From NCBI GenBank assembly GCA_964020975.1, contig OZ026630.1:22681712-22745711 (forward strand): DNA of 64,000 nucleotides. Direction: 5' to 3'. Position numbers and translations under genes: made by a program. The notes beneath the pieces were generated by a model. It was not told the origin of the DNA, made no database searches, and was given only the letters and a program-made list of their open reading frames with translations. This document shows, piece by piece, positions 21,911 through 35,536 of this stretch (positions are counted from its first letter, which is position 1; each line of letters starts with the position of its first letter). Source of the stretch: Hermodice carunculata. Taxonomy: Eukaryota > Annelida > Polychaeta > Eunicida > Amphinomidae.

Positions 21911-21973
21911 TTATGTTCGGAACAGGCGGGACTTGAACTTGAAACCTTTGGCACCAGTCGGCTAACTGAAATG
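21911..21973 (-). mobile_element. tRNA-derived SINE fragment, copy 3
   Basis: The minus strand carries TTTCAGTTAGCCGACTGGTG, a B-box-like AGTTCAAGTCC and GTTCCGAACATAA, matching copies 1 and 2 with several changes. Confidence 0.68.
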
Positions 21974-23261
21974 TATTACACCAACTTGGCACATTGCAGG
22001 ACAACAAAATTTAGCATCTGGCTGAGCCTCCAGACTGAAACAGACTGGTTGCCTGGCCAATTTTGATATACACTTGTACCCCGGTCATTATTTGACATCC
22101 CCCTCCCCAATACCAGCATCATATCCTTTAACTCCTTTTGTGTGCTTTATCCCCAGACTGCCACCTGGAGGCAACGGAAGAGGCACTGGACAGAGAGGTG
22201 CTGGGTACAGGAAGCTAACATGTCAACAAGGTGGTATATTGGACTGGCAGCCTACATGAGGTTCAGTGTGATTTTTGGTCATGATGCGGTTCCAGTCAGT
22301 AAAGTGGCCTTGACATGGGCCTTTCTGGCCCATGGCCTTTCTGGCCCATTCACTGAGGCTCAGGTATTATGGTGTCAGACAGTATCTGAACATTACTCAA
22401 ATTTTACATTTATAGTGTGGACTCTCCAACCCACTGTAGCATCCTCAAAACAGTTAAATACATGAACCTGTATACTGGGGAAAAAATGTATGAAAGGCAC
22501 AGCTGTCAGTCAAAAGTGCCCTATGGTGAGATATTTTGCTGCAAATCTTTGACAGGTTACATTTGTCTGATCCCTTTCATGCGTGCTTCTGGGCTACTGA
22601 ACTGAGAGGGTGCTGTAAGCACCCATTCAGGTGGCCTTCTTTAGTGTATTTTAGGAGGCAAATTTAGTACCAAAGTCAGAGAATGCCTTCGAAATGAGCA
22701 CTCACTTAAAACATTGGAGGATGCTGCGTTCCATTCAAGCGGGACCTTCCTCAATGTGTGTCTGGAGCAAAATACTCCACTATCAGGAGGGGGCACTGCA
22801 GGTGCCCATTCCTCTGATTTACAAAAAAAAAAAAAAAAAGAAATCCCCTTTGTCAGGTGACAGCAGTTTTACATAGCATTCTACTGAGTGGGAACAAACA
22901 GCTCCAGGACTCCTTGCTCATGTACAAAAAGATGGGATGATGTATGCCCTAACACATGCAGTATTGGTCAACATGTAGAGGGGAGTCATTGCAGAAACCA
23001 GTGTCCCAGGTTCTCATCACTCTGGACAGAGTTTCAGAAGGGATGGGGCATCACTGGCTTTTCAGACAGGGTTTTCCTCATAATTAATCAAATTGCAGGA
23101 AGACTGACATACCAATGTTAATTCATAGCACTGGTCCCAACCAAGATCTCGGCCATTTCAAAGATGGCTTCCTACATTAACACTAACTAATTGGGTACTT
23201 TGGAAGTCTTAACATTCTGTGATGTGGTGTTGGTGTTGAATTGGGAGAGTCCTGTTGCTAC

Positions 23262-23520
23262 CTAGGGGTAACTGGCAACTTGGAGTGTGGGCCTCAGTTT
23301 GTACATTTTGCAGCTGCTCACTCTTGTGCTGACCTTCCTACCTGGGTTACTCCTCTTTAGGTTTGGCCTTATTAGACTGGCCAGTTTATCTGAACCTATG
23401 TATATTTCTATGTTGTGAAAAATACTGATACTGCCAGATCGGGATGCCAGCCTTGAGAGATGACAGGGATCTCTGGATGGGTGCTGTTGCTCAAGAATTG
23501 GTTATAGCAGGGATCATTTA
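23262..23520 (+). repeat. Direct repeat, left copy
   Basis: About 250 bp similar to 24373-24650. Shared words include GGCAACTTGGAG, CATTTTGCAGCTG, TTTAGGTTTGG/CTAGGTTTGG, GATGACAGGGATCT and GCTCAAGAATT. It may be a terminal repeat of the nearby DIRS-type fossil or a local duplication. Confidence 0.7.
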
Positions 23521-24372
23521 TTAAGCAGGCATTAATGTTCGAATGGACTGGCAGACAGCAATGGGGTGTAGAAGCTGTGTGGGTATACCCATGTATACCC
23601 TGACTGGCCATCTGGTCACATGATAGAATGCAAGGCAGGGTCAGGCCCAGGCTTTCAAAAGTTACAGGCAAATGGGGAAATAAAAGAGTAATCAATGCAG
23701 AATTCGACCTGACTCTTACATAATTCACATAAAAATATTAGCCATTTGCAACTGTGTTTAGCCAAATGAATGAAACATTAGCATTTGGCTAAACTGGCTA
23801 ATGACACCAGCAGTCCCTGCAAGGTTTGTGCCATGCTCAGATGCATTATACCATTGCTGGCTTTTGTCTTAGCTTTAAGCTCCGTCCTATCCTCCCTTGA
23901 TTTTGAATATTCTCAAGGCATCTAGATTAACCTTATGTTTTCAATTTACTGAGCAAAGCTTGTATTATCCTCAGAGTTTAGCACCAGCAATGGACAATGG
24001 TACCTAGATAAGAGAGTCATGTGCAGACTTTCAGTATCCACACACACACTCCTGCTGATCTGACACTTACTACACAAAATGACATTTGCGACTGTGATCA
24101 TAACTAGTTCTACTGAAGCATCAATTGTATTGTGAGCCAGTCTAAGCAAGGGCTACTGCGATTGAACAGTTTATATGCAATACATGTACATCATTACCAC
24201 CCTATAATCAATGACTCAGTAATCATTGTCTTATCTGGCTCCAGCTGACCAACAGAATGTTATACAGTCTTGGTGCGGTAAATGTAATACATGTTGTTGG
24301 GGGGGGGGGGGGGAGGGAGGGAAATTTTGTTTTGTGACGTAATGTTGGTAGGTTGTAGTGGGAGTGCCTGTT

Positions 24373-24650
24373 TGCCAGGGGAAACAGGCAACTTGGAGCA
24401 TGGGGATCGGTTTGTGCATTTTGCAGCTGTTGCCCATCCCTGACTTTTGTGCCAACCTTCTTGGCAGGACACTTCCTTCTAGGTTTGGTCTCAATACACT
24501 AACCAGTTTATCCAAAACTTTCTGTGTTGTTGCTGTCCATATGTTGCTGCTGCTGCCACAGTGAGGATTTGGATGCCCACCTTGAGCTCAGATGACAGGG
24601 ATCTTGGGCCAAGTATTGCTGCTCAAGAATTCGTTATAACAGGGATCATT
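24373..24650 (+). repeat. Direct repeat, right copy
   Basis: Pairs with 23262-23520 in the same orientation, about 1.1 kb apart. The copies have diverged clearly, so the duplication is old. Confidence 0.7.
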
Positions 24651-24898
24651 AAAACTCCCTCAAATGGCTGCTAAAATTTCTAGAAAATTCTTGATTTTCA
24701 TGCAGAAATTTAACAAGATTTTCCAAGTCTGTGTAGGTCTTTGGTAGAAAAAATTGGAATTTTGACTACCCATTTTAAAAACCTAGTGTCACCCAAAATT
24801 ATAATTGAGCTTGATTTTTTTTTTTAATTGATGTGCATATATTCCGGCATACCATGCTCAATTTTCCTTTCTAATTGATAACTGGTGCATCACCAGTA

Positions 24899-25071
24899 GT
24901 GGTACCTGCTCTAAAGACCACCTCTCGTAAAAGACCACACTAGATTTTAAGACCGCCCTTACAAGACACTGGCCTTTAATTTCTTTGCTAGCTTACCTGC
25001 AGTGAAAGACCACTTGTCATATGTGACCACTTTCTGGCATTATGGGTGGTCTTAAATAGCAGGTACCACTG
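24899..25071. mobile_element. pogo-type MITE
   Basis: Ends are GTGGTACCTGCTCTAAAGAC (the first CA lost) and TCTTAAATAGCAGGTACCACTG, with TA at both outer edges. The interior has repeated AAGACCAC words. Family member of the copy at 37545-37723. Confidence 0.8.
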
Positions 25072-25079
25072 TACCAACC

Positions 25080-28000
25080 TTCTTGGTACATGTATAATCA
25101 CATACATGTACCTGGAATTGGGTTAATAACCCAAGTGCCCTATGGCCATTCAGAACTGGGCAGTACATGATTTTGTCCCACCTACAACACTATCTGGATA
25201 TGCATCCTTTCAGAAATTGTGTACACCTCTTGTCCTTTTGAATTCTGTCTAAATGTGTTCAAGACCTAAAATTATACATTATATATTATGCAACACTGGA
25301 TTCGCAGAGCACATATCTTGGCACTCAACATGAACATACTTCTTATTTTTTCAAAAAGTTACATGTAAAGCAATCACATATAATCGGGTATAATCATGAT
25401 AATGGTTAAATTCATTCTCATTATGAATGACATCATGTGACTTTGGTGACAGCTATACATATTTTCCATGCTATAGCATTATGACTGACATGAACATGCT
25501 TGGGTGCAGCATTGTGTATCATATCTTCAGCGATGTACTGCAAGCCACATACTACATAACAGAATTTTTGCACAGCATTATATGGCCACATCAGAGTTTT
25601 TGTGAAATGGATGGGTGGATGGATAGATCAGAGAAGGGCCCATATATATACTTTGCATGTTATGATACTGGGCCTAACATAGTATTACATGTATAATAAT
25701 AATAGTGGAAAGATGAAGTTATGGGGTGTAAATATACAAACCGTAAAAATCATGACTCAAATGCACAGAATGGAATGACCATGACACTGGGATTTTACAG
25801 TGCCACAATGTACATATGAACTTTACCCTGATTATTATGTAGGCATTTGATGGTGTTTTAACTGCAAACAATGTCATAACCATGGCCAATCATAACAAGT
25901 ACGGTCCATTTGAAAACAACTCTCACTTATTTTATCTGTACATTATACATCAGGTTTGCTCCTCCACTGAACACATCATGTATGTCTGACATCTGTGGAC
26001 CCAGCGAGCAAACAGCCAAGTGTATCAGAACTCATATAATTGCATATTTACATTATTAGACAGGTTACAGTGCTCTTATGACAATCTATAATATCTATTT
26101 TTATAGTAAACATATTTTTCACTTGCATAGTATTTTTTTTTTTCAATTTGGAATGGCCTTTTCCTGTTCTGCCCTGGGCAATTGGAACAGCTCCCCGGCT
26201 GTTCTAATTTTTGATAAGCCTAGCAAAATGTACCAGCTGAACTTCCCGGCTTAATCCAAAAGGTTTTCCTTATATGTGGAAACTCTCGTTGAATTCAAAA
26301 GAGAATCTCTTGAATACAACATAATATCCAACAAGGATATTTATGTCAAACCACTGTAATAAGTAAACATCAGCAAGCATTGAACATACCAACAGTGATG
26401 GCTATATAAATGGGCCAATGCAGTTGTTTGAAAAGTTGTTATACCTGGGGAGACGGACAAGCATCAAAACTATTTGTGTGAAAGTTGAAAAAACCTTTCA
26501 CATCTGTGGCTTCCATGTAGCCATGTCAGCTTTTTCTAACTTTTCATTTGTAGTCCGCACACATGCATACTTTCTCCACAATCATACCATTACACCATTG
26601 AATATATTCAACTCATATTTGGGAATTTTTTGCTCCACTGTGCCTCTCATATCATACACTTTGAAAAGTGGCTCATCTTGCATGCTTCAATTTGTGAGAA
26701 AGGCTTGCACTTGGATGGGACACACAAAGTTGTCTCTCACTCTGGCTTGTTTCTTTACTCTCCATTGAGCATACTGAACACCGGTGGTATAGACATCATG
26801 CACACAGGCAAAGATATTGACCAAACATTTTTTTTTTTGGTTATGACTTAATTAACCCCTGAAAATATTTAAGACTTTTATCATAAAGCATTACAATCAG
26901 CAATTTTGCAACACGTATCAACATAAGTAACACATATGTATGTATGACATGGCTGGGCCTGATCACCATCAGGTTGCGACTGCCAGTTGGATACATACAT
27001 GATATGTTTTTAATAAAATTTACAACTAAACATATTTCAGTAGAGGTTATTTAAAGTTCTATTTGTTTCTTACTCAAGTCCACAAAGTTTCAGATATAAA
27101 ATTAAAGTTGCTGGTCACCTCAATGCATAGCTGTATCTTTGTGTACAATGATGTAGAAACAATAATTATCATGCTGTGAATGTTGCATGCAACTTATGGT
27201 ATGACAGTTTCCTTATATCTACTCTTATTGAGTGCTGTAAGTGACATCAGTCACATGCCGAAGCAATGGTGTTTAATGTGCAGCCTGTGCAATATACATG
27301 AACATGCAAGAGCAATGGGCCAATCCAACGGGACACATGCATAGATCCCACTTTAAAACTAAAAGTTCTGCTTAAGTTGCCACTTACTTCAAAACTGGTT
27401 CAGCATGCATCTCAACTTTATCCATTCCTAATTCAACATTTACTTGACAACTGAACAGAAATCGTTATCATGCTGGTCTACACAGGACCTAAGCCTGTAC
27501 TGGTCATGGAGTAATAACAACTAAAAGTGTTGACCCCGGCATGACAAATTTATGAATCAAACGCTTCGGAACAACTGCTGAAGATGGTTGAACTCTGGCA
27601 TACATATATTGGAAACCATCTGATACAAAGTACTATTTTCAAGTTTTTATCTGAATCATACACATGATGTCTTCAGTTGAACACTCTAGCGCAATCAAAT
27701 GGGCAATCTCGCCCCCTGTGACACTTTTCATGTTCTTTTAATTTGCTATTTTCAACAGGATAGATCAGATTTACTACATCATCAATAGTGTACTTTTTCT
27801 TTTTCAGCTTTTTTTTCTCTTTTTTCTTTTCACAGTTCACTATTTGTGAACCTCTGGTACTATGCAAGATATATGATTATAATGCAGGTGCCCAGCTCAA
27901 TGATTCACCTCCGCTGGGAGCCTTCATCCCCTGTACATCCTGCATGTGAACCACTTTGTATGCATATGATACTGAAAACAAACTTTAATTAAACTATGTT

Positions 28001-30150
28001 CCAGGAATGACTAATGACTAGAAACTACAATTTTTCCGTAGTCATGAGTATGATTTGTCTGGCACTGTGCCTAGTGAGGAATATTACTGCTTTGTGTTAG
28101 GTTTATTCATCAGGTGCAGTAGATGATTGATCACTGTATCAAATGCGCCCAAATTTCAGCTGCTTCACATTGAATCTTTACAATACAGTTTTTAACTTCC
28201 AGTGCTGCAGCTTCCTGAGCTTGCTTGGTCTTTTAATTTCTGTTTCTTGCACAGGTAAACTGAGGAGATTCATGACATGACAGTTTACCTTCAGGACCTG
28301 GTTGGAAATTTTGGGTGACTTCCAGCTGTAATATTCATGTCCAATCTTGGAAGGGAAGTGCATAGAAAGCAATGGGGAAAGCAGGCAACTCATCATAGAA
28401 TGGTTCTTCCATTCACCAAGAACCTGAAGTTTTGATCACTGCAGATTCTCACATGTCCAAGTAGTCTCTGCAGCTTTTAGAGAGTGCAAAGCAAATTCAT
28501 CTGACCAGGCACTGATCAACATTCAATAGGAAGTAAAATGGGTCCCTAAAGAAATAAAGTCTAGAGCTAGAGCATTTCTATTATATGAAATCAAGATGGG
28601 ACATCAATTATTTACATTTACCGAATCAGTTGCAGTCCATACCTTTATTGGAATTTTACATCAAAATATATATTGCATGTAAAAAAAAGTCACAAAATTG
28701 GATGACTTGAAAGAAAAATTAGAAGAAAGGACACAAAGAAGAAAATGGAACCTAATACTTTCTTATTTTTTCTCAATCATGTTGCTGTGTCACCTGAATT
28801 CTGTCCCCTTTGAATAACAAAGCCATCAGTCTTGTTGGAACTGCAATAATAAGTGGTAAAGCATTCTATGTCTGAGATTCTGGCAAATGATCTCTAGACT
28901 TCTACATTACATAAACGAGAAAAGTAGTGCCACATCTTCCATATAATTCTGAAAAAAAAAAAGCAATCTCTCTACTCTCCATACTCAATCTAGTCATAGT
29001 CTAAGTCTAAACCTATATATGATTTTCATCTAAATTTTAATCAACCACTGTTAAAACATTTGATACAATATTTGTGAAAATTTAAGGCTTTCAACAACCA
29101 ACCAAATTTATCAACAGCTCATCAGCTGGAACCATCAAGCATATTTTGCAGCCTTCAATTCAAGACATGCTTTTCTTTGATGGCAGTTGCTTGTTGTTTA
29201 CATTATAATTGATAGAAACAACTCACTGAACTAAAGAATATAAGGACATGAAATAGCAGTAATGAATACACAAAGGTGATACATAAATAACAAATACAGT
29301 TTTAAAACACAAGCTCTTGGCAGTCTAGTGAAGTTATATGAACTAGTCTATGCACCAATATTTAAAAAAAAAAAGTAACAAAATTCAAGTTTCAACTTAT
29401 CTTCAGACTGAACTGACGAGGTGTCACCAAATAAACCTGACCGTCAAAAAGTGGAAGTACAGAAAGACAGTCTTAAACTAGAACTTACACAAAAGTGCCC
29501 GCAATCAAGTTCAAGTAAGCTTTATTTAAAGCCGGTTTTCCAGTAAAAAAATGAACATTCGCTCTGGGGAGCTATTCTACCGACGGCACAACATAAAGAG
29601 TGTAAAACATAACCTCTATGGTAAAACATATGTGTATTAAGATAAACTAAAAAATATTTGACACTTGACTCATTAAAATATATATAAATATGAGACATTC
29701 TTTGTTTTGCTTAGTAGCACCCAGTAAGTATAAGTATTAATGCAGGGACAGAGCTAAGCCTAAACAAAGAAAACCTGTAGCCCCTGACTTCATCACAGTC
29801 AATGTGACCCCTGTATGCAATGAGAAAACAACCAATCAAATTTCATTGTTAAATTGGTTGTTTTACTTAAATTGAAACCTTGAGTTGTCAAACAACTGGT
29901 ATCGCAGTCAGTCATCTGGTCATGGACCAGACACACAAACCCATTGATGAAACTCAGAAGATGCAGTTACTGCAACGTGTATTTCCTTCGTACATACTAT
30001 ATGTATGGTAAGTCCCTAACACATATAATTTGTACTATATTGGCGATCAGTTTTAGCGAGCAACGAACTCACTGTCTTGTTTTGTGAAGACTTCGTTGGT
30101 GGTCCAAAATCGCATAATAAAAACAAGACACTTACACTGATGATAGAGTC
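25080..30150. other. AT-rich DNA with no recognised feature
   Basis: About 5 kb without a convincing exon, RNA or named repeat. ORFs are short and lack splice context. Poly-T and TACATGTA words are frequent. It could be intron or intergenic DNA. Confidence 0.5.
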
Positions 30151-30156
30151 ACTTGA

Positions 30157-30471
30157 GTGAACTTCCATTCAGAAAGAAACACATTCTTCAATGTCTTGTG
30201 TCCCCAGCTGTTGAGACGCCACTTGAAGCTCTACATTCAGGGGAATCGAAATCTACGGTCCTCGATGGGGGTCGGTGATGCTAGCACAGTAAAGCAACAA
30301 ATGACCATGTATCTGAGAAGGTTTGCAAAGATATTCCAGGAAACTCATCTCCGCCATAACAATTCATACCCACAATTCTTGCGGCAATATGGCTTCGCTC
30401 AGTATCCAATTAGATTGCTTGTAACAACTGAGCTTCGGGTTGACTATCGTGAGAGTAACAGGGCAAAATAA
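30157..30471. other. Possible exon or 5' end, strand uncertain
   Basis: A more GC-balanced stretch. On the plus strand it has a 104-codon ORF containing LRRHLKLYIQGNRNLRSSMG. On the minus strand a Kozak-like ATGGCGGAGATG starts MAEMSFLEYLCKPSQ. Neither has a clear splice pair or family match, so a coding role is unproven. Confidence 0.2.
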
Positions 30472-31115
30472 AGACAGAGGTAAACGAAATGGGCTGAGAG
30501 AAAACACATTTGTGGTTCCCTTTGACAGGGAAAACGAGAAGATGATACCTATAAGATGAAAGACAACAATCTCAAGGTTTTCAAAAGTGAGTATTTTAGG
30601 TCCTACATGTAAATATTTCGCCAATTTAGGGTCTCAAATGATTGACCTAAATTGCAACGCCCAGGGCATGGCCATGCCTGTGTTGTGTACTGTGTTTGAC
30701 CATCTGTTTTCACAGACGCCACAACCATCCTTTAAGATATTTTCAAAGTGACGTTTTAAATCGCACGCACAACTCATATACAGACCATTACTACAGAACC
30801 ATGCACAAGTGTAAATTTTTGGTACGAACTTTGCACCAATATGTTTTCAACATTGTTGTCGATATGTTGAGTTTGGGAATGGTATTAAAATGAATTGATC
30901 AAAACTCATGAAAGTGGACCCCACACTGCACAGTGATTATGGACCAGTACTGGGTTTCTTGCAAGTGGAAACTACATTGGTAAACTGAACACATTTCACA
31001 TGTGCAGCCCAGGATTAATATGATATTTAAAATTTTCCAACTACCCTTTCCTCAGAATTTATAGGGTTCTCAACACTTTGGACCACAGGTACCATCACAG
31101 TTCCGCAGTTTTTAT

Positions 31116-31147
31116 TATTTCGCCAGGTCATGTGACCTGGCGAAATA
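31116..31147 (+). repeat. Hairpin head CGCCAGGTCA/TGACCTGGCG
   Basis: Two perfect 15-nt arms (31116-31130 and 31133-31147) separated by TG. It marks the start of a long dispersed repeat, like the AGCTC hairpins at 40-60 kb. Confidence 0.8.
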
Positions 31148-33500
31148 TTCCTTTTGGTCCAGGAATTTTTTCTGAATTGTGTTTTCAAGAATTTACCTAT
31201 TTTGTTCTTTTCTCCCCATTGCTAATACCAATTCAGGAGAAAGTAACAGTTACTGGAGCCGCCACGTTGACAGTCATATTGGATATACTAACACAACTTA
31301 ACATTGTCGTTATCATACCAAATATCCCATATTTACACTACATGCCAATCCTTCGGTTCACTCGAATGGCCTCCATTTTTGCTCACTTATTTTTCTATCA
31401 GTGCCCAATTTACATTTATCAAGCGTAGCACAGACCTATACTTATATGTCTAGCTGTTTGCTAAAATAAGCATTTATTTTCCTGGGATAAAATTGCTATG
31501 AAGTGGGATTCATAACTTGCCTGCAAAGCAGACCAAGTTCTATCTTCAAAGGAAGTAGAAAATACCCTGCTTGAGTCTGCTTTGGAGGCAAGCTCATAAC
31601 AAATTTCTCTGACTGGTCCGATCGATGGCAATGGCATTTTGACTTAGGTCAGCATCAACCTGGTCTAACCATGTGTTCTTGCCAGAAATGGACCCGTACC
31701 CATCCAACAACTATTCAAATATGTATTGGCTTATTTCCACAGCTTTGCATTTGTTCTGTTCCTTATACTGCTGATAAGATTGACTTAGTTATTTATTTTC
31801 AGACGGTTACCATTTCGTGCATCATAGTTTGGTGTGCTTTCAGCCATTAAATTACTCCATGCTGGCATATATGTGTCTTAATACTTTATATATTTTAATA
31901 TGTCAATTGTACACATTTTTATATGTGCATGAATCAAATATTAAAAATCAATCTACCAGACAGGTGTTTTCCTTTCGAATGCCCTGGTGCCTAAATGCGC
32001 ATGCACATCAACAAGAATTTCCCTCAACAATAACACATCATTGTTTGGGGTATCCCACATGTTGCAAACACACATCTTAGTTGCATCCGATCCAGCATGT
32101 CCTTGTCAGTAGCCTTACTACATAATGGTAGCCGGATGCCTGCCAGAGTTGACAGGGATACAGATTTACTTACTTTATGGTTCAGTTCTGTTACGGTGTC
32201 CCAAGTGCAAGAGAACTTTCGACGATCGTCCCTTTTAAGTTTTCAACAAACTTGTTGCAAACTCAAAATTGGTGACATATTGATTTTATTGTTGAATGTT
32301 GTCGTTCATGAGAATATCACTGTGGGCATCTACTTGTGCTTTAGTGAATGTTTTTCTAAATTTTAGCTTTGCTAACTTGTCAGTCTGTCGGTCGTCAGAT
32401 TTTTACATTTTAGACTTCTCAAAAACTGCTACATGGAATGTTTTGATTTTGCACATGTATGGATGTTCCCCAAGTGGACCTGTACAAAGTTTGTGAAGGA
32501 GATGATGATGCAATAGTTTTTCTATTTTTTTTATGAATTTTTTAATTTGTTTTTTGAAAAAAAAAACAACTAAAATTTCTTTGTCTCCAGAACTACTTGG
32601 CCAATTGTTTTTATATTTAATACAAAGAGAAACTTAACAAACCTAATTCTGTAAGCCCATGTACCGTTTGAACACTATCAAGTCCGATATTCTAAGAGCA
32701 AAGTCCTCTTCCGTACCATTCACTGAAAAACTGTATTGTTCTAAATCATAATAGCAAATTAATTTATGAAAGGAACAAATCATATTACATATAGGGTGAC
32801 TTGAAGTTACTTAGTTCTTATTTTGGCCACTTACTGGCGCTGCAATTTTTTAATGAATTTTTGTGTATTAAGGCTATTTTTGACTTTTTCTCGAGAATGA
32901 CTTTACAGAATTGCTTAATATTATATTAGACTATAATTTGACTTTACAGAGTAAAAGATGGCGAAAATGATGTGGATATGTTAAGTTTTGACTAAGTTGT
33001 GGGAACTTAAACTTTGCATTCATCTGTAAGTGCTACCACTGTGTAGTGTATATGGTTATTGTATTTGCATTTTCGCTTCTTCTGAAAAACTGGTGCTTTG
33101 TACATATTTTTCACATGGATGTTCCCAATGTGGACCTCTACCATGTTTGCGAAGGAGATGATAGATTCAAAATGTTTTCTTTTTTTATGATTTTTATACA
33201 TGATTTTTTGGGATTTTTTTTTTTTTTTCATCTCAAGAACTATTAGTGCAATTGCATCGATAGTACACATTGGGTCACCTAGTTTCTATTTTGACCACCA
33301 GGTGGTAATGCAGTTTTTCGTACTTTTTTTTATGAATTTTTGTGTGTTAAGATCTATTTTTTACTTTTTCTCCAGAACAGGTGAACAGAATTGCTTGAAA
33401 TTCTATCAGAATACAACTTGACTTTAGACAATGAATGTTTGCGAAAATGGTTTGAAATGGGTGACTTTGAAACAATTCCTAAGGTCATAGAGCCACATTA
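31148..33500 (+). repeat. Body of the hairpin-headed repeat
   Basis: Internal near-duplications are visible: CATGTATGGATGTTCCCC with GAAGGAGATGATGATGC (about 32453-32510), and CACATGGATGTTCCC with GAAGGAGATGATAGATTC (about 33112-33168). Also TTTTTGACTTTTTCTCGAGAA (about 32877) and TTTTTTACTTTTTCTCCAGAA (about 33356) recur. No coding signal. Confidence 0.6.
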
Positions 33501-35527
33501 CTGAATTTGGTTTCTGCTTGATAACTGCAGAATTTTTTTAACCCAGAGTTCTTGAGATTTCAGCAGCCTCAGTAAAGTTTGACTGCACCAACTCTGTACT
33601 TGTATGGGCCATGAATAAACATCTTTTCTTTTCAAGCAAAAATTTGTGAAGTAATGTCTGAAAATCTGTGCTTGAATTCAGTGGGATCTATAACAGGCAG
33701 AAAATGTACATTCACAATTTATTATTCAGTTTGATTAATCATTTAGATTATGCACAGCTGTAAATTTGCCTGAGGCCTGCTAGCCATGTGTTTCCTATCA
33801 CGTGACTGAATTTGTTGTGGATTGTACATACAGGTATGGATACTGTATTTTGTTGTATGGATACTGTTTCAGGCCTTTCATTTTTATATTGCAAGATTTG
33901 ACCAAAAAAAATGTTTTGTTTTGTTTGTTTGTTTTTTTTGGTAGATATATTTTAATTGTGTCAGAAAGGGTCATTATTTTTATCCATCTTTACAGAAGAT
34001 GCTTTGTGCAAAATTAAAACATTGTCAAAAAGTCATGAAAGTCGCACAGCATAAACTAATGTGGTACAGCGACACCCAACTTTGTCTTTCTTTCTCCTCT
34101 TCTCTCTTTTTTTTTCAAACGTTAGGTGTGATGCAACACAATGTACTTCTTCCACTCTGATACATGTGATAGTTAGCATCACATTTCATGAATGTTATGA
34201 AATGGCAAATGAGATACACATAGCAATATATGACCTGGCATGTATGCTTATGGTGTAAACGTTTACCCATAAGTCTGATGTGTAGTTGACTTTCAGGTTT
34301 GTACTTCTTTTTGTGGCCTCAATATAAACATTGATGCATTTGGAACCACCAGTGAAAGAAAAAGCATGCATGCGTTAACAACTGATTTCTAACTGCTTTC
34401 AAAATACTTCAAACTTTTTATTCCCATCACACAAATCATATAAATGGAAATTGCTCATACATGACTGTGACACTGTTAAACTAAAACCAGCTCTTGCTAA
34501 GAGTACATCAAAGGCTTACTGGGGTCAAGACATTGCTTTCGTCGATTCCCGAATGTAAGGTTAAATGGGATGGGGGATTTTCAACCTGCCTGTGCCAGAC
34601 CTGTTGATTGTGATGTATCTAATACACATGAAAGGAATTTAAACCACATATCTATATAAACAATTTCATTAAATGCCTCTAATTTAATTGTTTTGGAGAG
34701 ACAAGAAAGTCATAAAGGGGTTTTGTGCACAGCACAAAATTTGTTCTGGTTTTCAAGGGGATATCGCCAGCCTCTTGTAGAAAGCATTGCAAATCTTTCA
34801 GTCATTCAACATATATCTCAGAGACAAATGCTGATCAATGCCAGGTGACTGATGATTGTGTAGTGGTAAAATAATGTTGTCTGATTTTCCATTTCCATAA
34901 CATTTGTGAAATGTGATGCTTATGAGCATGTTGGAGGAGTAAAGCAAAAACATGTTCCCACTTTCAATCTGTTATTATGATTTTTAGACTGGATTGTGTC
35001 AGAGATATAGTTGTTCAGAACAAATACTGTTGCAGTAAAATATAGTACATAGACCAGAATTAGTTGCTTAGTGTTTTTTGGTGTCCAGATCACTAAATCA
35101 CTAATATCCAGGATACCGTATGTAGGGTCATGGTTAGCACAGACAATTTTGGAAAATAGGAGGGGGGGGGGGGGCATTTAAGGCAGGTCCTGGGTCCATG
35201 ACCCCTAAAAACAAAAATGGACCCATGATTTATCTTCCAATATTACCTAGGACCCACCCAAAATCTAGATTATTTACAGTGGTCTCTGAAATGGAGTCAG
35301 AATGCATCTAAATGGACCTATTCTTCAGACCTGAGTAACCTTCAAATAATTCTCTTCCCAATTTTTGTACAAACATTGTGTGGATGATAATCAGTCACCT
35401 CCTTATCTGTGAAAACATGTCCATTGAAACTTTTACTGTATGAATATCTAAACACTGTCAGTAATGACCACTTCAAGATCCGTAGTTTTATACAGACTGA
35501 TTGAAATGAAACTTGTGTCGATAGTGG
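33500..35527. other. AT-rich DNA with no recognised feature
   Basis: No exon or mobile element is supported. There is a poly-G run near 35161-35174. Confidence 0.45.
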
Positions 35528-35536
35528 AGGGACACG

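Larger units (their letters stand above)
18780..23130 (+). mobile_element. DIRS-type retroelement fossil
   Basis: This is a broken, old copy of a DIRS-like (tyrosine-recombinase) retroelement. A reverse transcriptase stretch at about 18952-19210 includes VAYLDDF-like and FWGIQIDS/LPEDKLTDLK phrases typical of DIRS RT. RNase H-like wording lies near 21690-21790. A recombinase N-terminal stretch near 22200-22360 includes GLAAYMRF and PVSKVALTW. Several later insertions lie inside it, namely a PLE end, a pogo-type MITE and SINEs. It is degraded throughout and looks inactive. Exact ends were not found. Confidence 0.62.

Noticed and set aside
29108-29125. CTCATCAG as a minus-strand hammerhead box
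   Set aside because: No GAA box or pairing partners nearby.
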